Source of the DNA: Rhizobacter sp. OV335
GTDB taxonomy: Bacteria > Pseudomonadota > Gammaproteobacteria > Burkholderiales > Burkholderiaceae_C
Reading direction: 5' to 3'
Assembly: GCF_900142965.1 (NCBI RefSeq)
Contig: NZ_FRCQ01000013.1
Span: 110,308 to 174,307 of the forward strand
DNA length: 64,000 bases
Shown piece after piece: positions 58,260 through 64,000 of this stretch; within the stretch, counting starts at the first letter, position 1; every line of letters begins with the position of its first letter. The notes beneath the pieces are model-generated. The model made no database searches. It worked only from the letters and a program-made list of their open reading frames with translations, and was not told the origin of the DNA. Position numbers and translations under genes: made by a program.

Positions 58260-58661
58260 ATGGGTCTCATCGCCTCCTTGTTTGCCTCCTTCGCCAACTA
58301 CAAGCGCCAGGCCTTCCGCTGGCAACGCGGCCGCCAGGGCACCGGCTACGACAAGATGCTGCTGCTCACGGCCCGCTGGCCGCTCGGCTTCGACAGCTAT
58401 CTGCTGCGCTACCCCGAAGGCGCCGAGATCCCGCCGCACACCGACCCGGTGCAGGCGCGCCGCCACTACCGGCTCAACATCGTGCTGAAGGCCTCACCCG
58501 CCGGCGGCGAGTTCATCTGCGCGACGCCGATCTTCGCGACGCGCCGCATCAAACTGTTCCGCCCCGATGCCTGCGAGCACAGCGTGACGCGCGTGCTCGG
58601 TGGCAGCCGCTACGTGCTGTCCGTCGGATGGGTATTGCCGGCGCGCCAGACACAGGGTTAA
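58260..58661 (+). CDS. Putative 2OG-Fe(II) oxygenase-like protein
   Basis: From ATG 58260 the protein has 133 residues. RYPEGAEIPPHTDPV supplies an H-x-D and FRPDACEHSVTRV a distal His, with a following SRYVLSVGWV strand, consistent with the double-stranded beta-helix fold of Fe(II)/2-oxoglutarate oxygenases. A GTG at 58182 would add 26 residues and overlap the preceding frame. No strong ribosome-binding site is seen. Substrate unknown. Confidence 0.65.
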   Translation: MGLIASLFASFANYKRQAFRWQRGRQGTGYDKMLLLTARWPLGFDSYLLRYPEGAEIPPHTDPVQARRHYRLNIVLKASPAGGEFICATPIFATRRIKLFRPDACEHSVTRVLGGSRYVLSVGWVLPARQTQG

Positions 58662-58785
58662 CCCGAGTCGCAGGCAGCGCTTCAGTTACCACCACTTACA
58701 CGATCCGCGCTAGGCCCGCACAGTTTTTGGCCCGCGCGTCGCACGTCGCGCTTTATTTCCGCGCCGGGCATGCCGACAAGTACGC

Positions 58786-59994
58786 ATGTCCTCCTTCAGC
58801 CTCACCTCCGTGCGTGAAGCGGCGCCGTCATCGAGCGCGCCATCACGTTTGTCGCCGAGCGCCTTCGCCTGCACCGCAATGGGCCTGGCCGGCGGCCTCG
58901 CCACCTGGGCCGCGAGCGGCTGGAATGGCTGGGCATTGCTGGTTGGCGCCGGCCTCGGCATCGCGGGCGCGCTGTTCGACCGGCGCCAGGCCACGCTGCG
59001 CCGCCAACAGCACGACGCCACCGCCGCCTTCGTCACCGGCACCGAGCGGCTCGGCCGCGAGCTGCTGCCGGTCTGGGGTGGCCACATCGAAAGCTCGCGG
59101 GCGCAGATGGAGGCCGCGATCTCGGCCCTCGCGCTGCGCTTCGGCGGCATTGTCGACAAGCTCGACCAGGCGATGCGCGCCTCGAACCTGGCCGCCGGCT
59201 CGGTCGAGAGCAGCGACCAGGGCCTGGTCGCCGTCTTCGCCCACAGCAGCAAGGAACTGAACGGCGTGCTCGATTCGCTGCGGGCCGCGATGGCCAGCAA
59301 CGGCGCGATGCATGCCGAGGTGCAAAGCCTGAACCGCTTCGTCGGCGAGCTGCAGCAGATGGCCGCCGAGGTGGCCAACATCGCGTCGCAGACCAACCTG
59401 CTCGCCATCAATGCCGCGATCGAGGCTGCCCACGCCGGCGAGACCGGCCGCGGCTTCTCGGTGCTGGCGCAGGAGGTGCGCAAACTGTCCGCCGCGTCCG
59501 GCGAGACCGGCCGGCGCATGGCCGACAAGGTCGCGCTGATCGGCGACGCGATCGCCACCGCGCGCCGCAGCGCCGACGCATCGGCCGAGCGCGAGGCGGC
59601 GTCCATCGTCGCCTGCGAGACCACGATCACCAGCGTGCTCGGCGGCTTCCACACCGTCACCGATGCGCTGGTCGCGTCGGCCGACGTGCTGAAGCGCGAG
59701 AGCGTCGGCATCCAGGGCGAGATCGGCGAGGCACTGGTGCAGCTGCAGTTCCAGGACCGCGTCAGCCAGGTGATGTCGCACGTGCGCCAGAACATCGAAC
59801 AACTGCCGGCCCAGCTGACGCGCAGCCGCGAAGGCTTCGAGCGCAGCGGCGTGCTGCAGCCGGTCGACAGCGCCGTCCTGCTGGCCGAGCTGGAGAAGAC
59901 CTACGCGATGGCCGACGAGCGCAGCCTGCACAGCACGCATGCCGGCCAGGACGCGCAGGCGGCCGCCGCGAGCGAAGAGATCACCTTCTTTTGA
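58786..59994 (+). CDS. Methyl-accepting chemotaxis-type signalling protein
   Basis: The 402-residue protein has one hydrophobic hairpin near residues 28-62 and no periplasmic sensor domain. The signalling tip is [41 protein letters not shown]. The C-terminus ends EEITFF, which may be a docking tail for an adaptation enzyme. It heads the cluster MCP-CheY-STAS-CheA-MCP, and probably senses an internal or membrane state rather than a periplasmic ligand. Confidence 0.9.
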   Translation: MSSFSLTSVREAAPSSSAPSRLSPSAFACTAMGLAGGLATWAASGWNGWALLVGAGLGIAGALFDRRQATLRRQQHDATAAFVTGTERLGRELLPVWGGHIESSRAQMEAAISALALRFGGIVDKLDQAMRASNLAAGSVESSDQGLVAVFAHSSKELNGVLDSLRAAMASNGAMHAEVQSLNRFVGELQQMAAEVANIASQTNLLAINAAIEAAHAGETGRGFSVLAQEVRKLSAASGETGRRMADKVALIGDAIATARRSADASAEREAASIVACETTITSVLGGFHTVTDALVASADVLKRESVGIQGEIGEALVQLQFQDRVSQVMSHVRQNIEQLPAQLTRSREGFERSGVLQPVDSAVLLAELEKTYAMADERSLHSTHAGQDAQAAAASEEITFF

Positions 59995-60021
59995 CAACGA
60001 CAGACCGGGAAGCACAACACC

Positions 60022-60390
60022 ATGGCCAAGACCATCCTGATCGTCGACGACTCCGCCTCCGTGCGGCAGGTCGTCGGCATTTCGCTCAAGCAAGCCGGCT
60101 ATGACGTGATCGAGGGCGTCGACGGCAAGGACGCGCTGAAGAAGCTCACCGGCCTGAAGGTCCACCTGATCATCAGCGACGTCAACATGCCCAACATGGA
60201 CGGCATCAGCATGGTGAAGGCGATCAAGCAGATGCCGGCCTACAAGTTCACGCCGATCGTGATGCTGACCACCGAGTCGCAGGACGCGAAGAAGAAGGAA
60301 GGCCAGGAAGCCGGCGCCAAGGCCTGGGTCGTCAAGCCCTTCAAGCCCGAGCAACTGCTGGGTGTCGTGCAGAAGCTGGTGCTGCCGTGA
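60022..60390 (+). CDS. CheY-like single-domain response regulator
   Basis: The 122-residue receiver domain has acidic pair DDSAS near the N-terminus, phosphoacceptor Asp in IISDVNMPNMDG, the conserved Thr in MLTTES and Lys in VVKPFKPEQLL. GGGAAGCACAACACC precedes the ATG. Its stop overlaps the STAS gene start (GTGA). It is the probable phosphorylation target of the CheA encoded downstream. Confidence 0.93.
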   Translation: MAKTILIVDDSASVRQVVGISLKQAGYDVIEGVDGKDALKKLTGLKVHLIISDVNMPNMDGISMVKAIKQMPAYKFTPIVMLTTESQDAKKKEGQEAGAKAWVVKPFKPEQLLGVVQKLVLP

Positions 60391-60695
60391 CCGGGATCCG
60401 CATCGAAGGCGAGCTGACGATCTACCGCGCCGCCGAACTGAAGCAGACGCTGCTGGCCGCGGTGGCCGAGCATGCGGCGGTCGAGGTCGACCTGTCGCAG
60501 GTCAGCGAGTTCGACAGCGCCGGGCTGCAGCTGCTGCTGCTCGCCAAGCGCGAAGCCGGTGCCGCCGGCCGCACGCTGCGTCTGGTCGACCACAGCCCCG
60601 CCGTCGTCGAGGTGCTGGAACTGTTCGACCTGGCCGCGCACTTCGGCGACCCGCTGGTCGTCGGGTCGTCCCCGTCCTCATCGCGCGCCGCCTGA
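60387..60695 (+). CDS. STAS-domain protein
   Basis: The 102-residue STAS (anti-sigma-factor antagonist-like) domain starts at GTG 60387, overlapping the cheY-like stop by 4 bp. The phosphorylatable Ser motif is seen in LSQVSEFDSAGLQLLLLAKREA. STAS proteins of this kind occur between cheY and cheA in alternative chemosensory clusters; the partner kinase or phosphatase is not visible here. Confidence 0.88.
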   Translation: MTGIRIEGELTIYRAAELKQTLLAAVAEHAAVEVDLSQVSEFDSAGLQLLLLAKREAGAAGRTLRLVDHSPAVVEVLELFDLAAHFGDPLVVGSSPSSSRAA

Positions 60696-60717
60696 CGCGC
60701 CCCTGGAAAGCATCCCG

Positions 60718-62856
60718 ATGAACATGGACCAGGCCCTGCAGACCTTCTTCGCGGAAAGCCGCGAGCTGCTGGTAGACATGGAGGCCTCGCTGCTGCGCGT
60801 GCGCGAGGAGACCGAACCGGCGGAGACGATCAACGCGATCTTCCGCGCCGCCCACACCATCAAGGGCTCGGCCGGGCTGTTCGGCCTGGACCAGGTGGTG
60901 GCGTTCACGCACGTCGTCGAGAGCGTGCTCGACGAGGTGCGCGAGGGCCGCATCGCCGTTGACGAGCCGATGGTCGCGCTGCTGCTGGCCTGCGGCGACC
61001 ACATCGGCGCGCTGGTCGACGCGGTCGAGTCCGATCCGAACCAGGTCGACCCGGCGCTGGTGCAGCGCGGTGAACCGCTGCTGCTGCGCCTGCGCGCGCA
61101 CCTCGAGCCGGCGTCGGGCGCGGTGGTGGCGTCCGCCGTCGCGACGACCGAACCGTCGTTCGAACGCATCGGCGCTGCCGCACACGATGCCGACCTGTGG
61201 CACATCTCGCTGCGCTTCGGCCGCGACGTGCTGCGCAACGGCATGGACCCGCTGTCCTTCATCCGCTACCTCGGCACGCTGGGCCAGGTGGTCGGCATCG
61301 TGACGCTGGCCGACGCGCTGCCGGCGGCCGGCGAGATGGACCCCGAATCCTGTTACCTCGGCTTCGAGATCGCGTTCCGCAGCCAGGCCGACAAGGCGGC
61401 GATCGAGGGCGTGTTCGACTTCGTGCTCGACGACTGCACGCTGCGCATCGTGCCGCCGCACAGCCGCATCGGCGACTACATCGACCTCATCAAGGCGGCA
61501 CCGGAGGAAGCGTCGCGCCTCGGCGAGATGCTGGTGCGCTGCGGCACCGTCACCGCCCACGAACTGGAAGCGGCGCTGAACGTGCAGGCCCACGCCGTGC
61601 CGACGCCGCTGATCGGCGCGGTGCTGGTCGAGCAGGGCCGCGTCTCGCCGCCGGTGGTCGAGGCCGCGCTCGAGAAGCAGAAGCGCGTGAAGGATGCGAA
61701 GACGCAGGAAAGCCAGTCGATCCGCGTCGATGCCGACAAGCTCGACCACCTGATCAACCTGGTCGGCGAGCTGATCATCGCGTCGGCCGGCGCCAACCTG
61801 ATTGCGCGCAAGACGCGCAACAGCGAGCTGCAGGAATGCCACTCGGTGCTGTCCGGCCTGGTCGAGGAAGTGCGCGACAGCGCGCTGCAACTGCGCATGG
61901 TCAAGATCGGCGGCACCTTCAGCCGCTTCCAGCGCGTGGTGCACGACGTCTCGCGCGAGCTCGGCAAGGACATCGGCCTGGTCATCGACGGCGAGGACAC
62001 CGAGCTCGACAAGACCGTGGTCGAGAAGATCGGCGATCCGCTGACGCACCTGGTGCGCAACGCGATCGACCACGGCATCGATTCGCCCGAGCAGCGCGCC
62101 GCGCGCGGCAAGCCGGCCCGCGGCACCGTGATGCTGAACGCGTTCCACGACTCCGGCAGCATCGTGATCGAGGTCAGCGATGACGGCGGCGGCCTGAACC
62201 GCGAGAAGATCCTCGCGAAGGCCGTCGAGCGCGGCCTGATCGAGGCCGGCCGCGTGCTGAGCGATGCCGAGATCTACGGCTTGATCTTCGAGCCTGGTTT
62301 CTCGACCGCCGAGAAGGTCACCAACCTGTCCGGCCGCGGCGTCGGCATGGACGTCGTCAAGCGCAACATCGTCGCGCTGCGCGGCAGCGTCGGCATCGCC
62401 AGCACGCCGGGCGAGGGCACCACCGTCACGGTGCGGCTGCCGCTCACGCTGGCCATCATCAACGGCTTCCAGATCGGCGTCGGCAAGGCGGTGTTCGTCG
62501 TGCCGCTCGACATGGTCGACGAATGCGTGGAGTTCAGCACCGAGACCGGCCACGACTACACCGACCTGCGCGGCCAGGTGCTGCCTTTCATCCGGCTGCG
62601 CGAGCTGTTCGACATCGACGGGCCGCGAAGCGCGCGCCCGAACATCGTCGTCGTCAAGCATGCCGGCCAGAAATTCGGCCTCGTCGTCGACACGCTGCTC
62701 GGCGAGGCGCAGACCGTCATCAAGCCCTTGTCGAAGATGTTCGGCCAGGTCCGCGGCATCAGCGGCTCCAGCATCCTCGGCAGCGGCGACGTCGCGCTGA
62801 TCCTCGACGTGCCGGCGCTGATGGAGTCGGCCGGCACGCCGGTCGCGGCCGCCTGA
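60718..62856 (+). CDS. cheA: Chemotaxis histidine kinase CheA
   Basis: The 712-residue kinase has an N-terminal HPt domain with His46 in RAAHTIKGSAGLFGL; a P2-like middle region (about 160-340); dimerisation domain (SIRVDADKLDHLINLVGELIIA); ATPase domain with N box HLVRNAIDHGID, G1 VSDDGGGLN and G2 GRGVGMDVVKRNI; and a C-terminal CheW-like domain (FQIGVGKAVFVVPLDMVDE). Start ATG 60718 has GGAAAGC upstream; ATG 60724 is also possible. No separate cheW is seen before the window end. Confidence 0.94.
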   Translation: MNMDQALQTFFAESRELLVDMEASLLRVREETEPAETINAIFRAAHTIKGSAGLFGLDQVVAFTHVVESVLDEVREGRIAVDEPMVALLLACGDHIGALVDAVESDPNQVDPALVQRGEPLLLRLRAHLEPASGAVVASAVATTEPSFERIGAAAHDADLWHISLRFGRDVLRNGMDPLSFIRYLGTLGQVVGIVTLADALPAAGEMDPESCYLGFEIAFRSQADKAAIEGVFDFVLDDCTLRIVPPHSRIGDYIDLIKAAPEEASRLGEMLVRCGTVTAHELEAALNVQAHAVPTPLIGAVLVEQGRVSPPVVEAALEKQKRVKDAKTQESQSIRVDADKLDHLINLVGELIIASAGANLIARKTRNSELQECHSVLSGLVEEVRDSALQLRMVKIGGTFSRFQRVVHDVSRELGKDIGLVIDGEDTELDKTVVEKIGDPLTHLVRNAIDHGIDSPEQRAARGKPARGTVMLNAFHDSGSIVIEVSDDGGGLNREKILAKAVERGLIEAGRVLSDAEIYGLIFEPGFSTAEKVTNLSGRGVGMDVVKRNIVALRGSVGIASTPGEGTTVTVRLPLTLAIINGFQIGVGKAVFVVPLDMVDECVEFSTETGHDYTDLRGQVLPFIRLRELFDIDGPRSARPNIVVVKHAGQKFGLVVDTLLGEAQTVIKPLSKMFGQVRGISGSSILGSGDVALILDVPALMESAGTPVAAA

Positions 62857-62885
62857 ATTCACCAGTTTCCAGGGAGAACCACACC

Positions 62886-64000
62886 ATGTTCAGCAACTTC
62901 AAGATCGGCGTCCGGCTGATCGCGGGCTTCATGCTCGTCGCGTCGATCAGCGTCGTGATCGGCGTCATCGGCATCTCCAACACCGGGCAGATGAACGAGC
63001 TGGCCGACAACATGTACAACAAGGAGCTGATGGGGCTGTCGTACATCAAGGAAGCCAACATCAACCTGATCTACATCGGGCGGGCGCGGTCGAACTTCCT
63101 GCTGGCGAGCTCGCAGGCCGAGCGCGACAAGCACATGGCGTCGATCACGAAGAGCCTGGCCTCGATGAAGGACTACATCGAGAAGTCCAAGCCGCTGTTC
63201 GTCAGCGACCGCGCGAAAGAGGTCTTCACCGCGTTCGGCGCACTGTCCGAGGACTACCAGCGCGAGATGCAGCGTGCGCTGACGCTCGCGTCGGCGAAGA
63301 AGCTGGCCGACCGCGACGAGGTGCTGGCGCAGTCGCTGGACCTGGTGCGCGACAAGGCCAACAAGCTCGACGAGATGCTCGACGAGCTGATCCAGCAGAA
63401 GGAAGCGCGTGCCAAGGCGGCCGCCGAGCACACCGAGAGCCTGTACCGCAGCAGCCGCACCGTGATGATCGGCGCGATCGCGGGCGGCGTGGTGCTGGGC
63501 CTGCTGCTCGGCTTCTTCATCAGCCGCAGCGTCAGCAAGCCGCTGGGGCGTGCGGTCGAGGCCGCGAACCGGCTGGCCGAAGGCGACCTGACGGTGCAGA
63601 TCGAATCCACCAGCCGGGACGAGACCGGCCAGCTGCTGCTGGCGATGAAGCACATGGTGGCCAGGCTGTCGCAGGTGGTGACCGAGGTGAACAGCGGCGC
63701 CGAGGCGCTGGCGGGGGCCTCGGAAGAGGTGAGCGCGACGGCGCAGTCGCTGTCGCAGGCGTCGAGCGAGCAGGCCGCGGGGGTCGAAGAGACGAGCGCG
63801 TCGATCGAGCAGATGACGGCATCGATCTCGCAGAACACCGAGAACGCGAAGGTGACCGACGGCATGGCGACCAAGGCGGCGAGCGAAGCGGCCGAGGGCG
63901 GCGAAGCGGTGCGCGCGACGGTGGCGGCGATGAAGCAGATCGCGCAGAAGATCGGGATCATCGACGACATCGCGTACCAGACGAACCTGCTGGCGCTGAA
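62886..64000 (+). CDS. Methyl-accepting chemotaxis protein (3' end cut by window)
   Basis: The frame is open from ATG 62886 to the window edge (371 complete codons). Domains: TM1 (IGVRLIAGFMLVASISVVIG), a four-helix-bundle periplasmic sensor with LIYIGRARSNFLLASS, TM2 (about residues 196-215), HAMP (SRSVSKPLGRAVEAANRLAEGDL) and the start of the methylation/signalling region (GVEETSASIEQMTASISQNT). It is cut at the tip motif IIDDIAYQTNLLALK. AGGGAGAACCACACC precedes the ATG. It is probably co-transcribed with cheA. Confidence 0.93.
   Translation, partial: MFSNFKIGVRLIAGFMLVASISVVIGVIGISNTGQMNELADNMYNKELMGLSYIKEANINLIYIGRARSNFLLASSQAERDKHMASITKSLASMKDYIEKSKPLFVSDRAKEVFTAFGALSEDYQREMQRALTLASAKKLADRDEVLAQSLDLVRDKANKLDEMLDELIQQKEARAKAAAEHTESLYRSSRTVMIGAIAGGVVLGLLLGFFISRSVSKPLGRAVEAANRLAEGDLTVQIESTSRDETGQLLLAMKHMVARLSQVVTEVNSGAEALAGASEEVSATAQSLSQASSEQAAGVEETSASIEQMTASISQNTENAKVTDGMATKAASEAAEGGEAVRATVAAMKQIAQKIGIIDDIAYQTNLLAL

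Noticed and set aside
60502..62862. 786-codon minus-strand frame opposite cheA
   Set aside because: Shadow of cheA; composition is typical of antisense high-GC frames and cheA motifs are unambiguous.

Overview
The window is a high-GC stretch (roughly two thirds G+C by eye) of a betaproteobacterial chromosome. The spc/alpha ribosomal protein order, the aerobic benzoyl-CoA (box) pathway with BoxR, the CX14CX2C-type QueE and the DUF2157/DUF4401 membrane pair all fit Burkholderiales, probably the Rubrivivax/Leptothrix/Methylibium side of the order. The genus is an inference; no 16S rRNA gene lies in the window. No prophage, integrase, CRISPR array or rRNA operon was seen.

Layout. 1-7591: end of the spc operon and the alpha operon (rpsH to rplQ, including the small rpmJ), closed by an intrinsic terminator. 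7652-15376: mixed housekeeping genes: an ABC-2 exporter pair, dsbD, tRNA-fMet with promoter and terminator, a queD-like gene with three PTPS repeats, queE, ogt, a small conserved protein and a lipoprotein. 15703-28315: benzoate region. The leftward operon (benzoate-CoA ligase, alpha/beta hydrolase, five-gene LIV-type ABC importer) diverges from boxR-boxC-boxB-boxA. 28387-36906: second aromatic-acid operon (crotonase, feruloyl-CoA synthase-like ligase, 4HBT thioesterase, second LIV-type importer with a fused permease-ATPase, MarR regulator), with a 270-bp inverted-repeat element inserted between the last importer gene and marR. 36903-44532: DUF4401 and DUF2157 membrane proteins, a MarR/siderophore-interacting-protein divergon, an O-methyltransferase, an S9 peptidase broken by two frameshifts, and a MetE-like protein. 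44689-49159: third LIV-type importer. 49229-53536: AraC-GyrI regulator and the 4-hydroxybenzoate/protocatechuate genes (pobA, IclR regulator, pcaH, pcaG). 53552-58661: oxidoreductase, epimerase and Lrp regulator divergent from ornithine aminotransferase, then two poorly known genes. 58786-64000: chemotaxis cluster (MCP, CheY, STAS, CheA, MCP cut by the window end).

How the genes work together. About 34 kb (15.7-49.2 kb) plus pob/pca form a supra-operonic region for aromatic acids. Benzoate is imported, activated to benzoyl-CoA and epoxidised and cleaved by BoxAB/BoxC. Phenylpropenoid-type acids are probably activated by the feruloyl-CoA synthase-like ligase. 4-hydroxybenzoate is hydroxylated by PobA to protocatechuate, which PcaHG cleaves. 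Three separate branched-chain-amino-acid-type ABC importers sit beside these genes.

The most notable non-coding signals are: paired TGCA-N6-TGCA sites straddling the -10 of two putative BoxR-controlled promoters; a nested inverted-repeat element at 36181-36450; three copies of a small hairpin repeat whose stems covary, one pair of which is translated as the N-terminus of an ABC ATPase; and near-identical inverted palindromes between the IclR regulator and pcaH.
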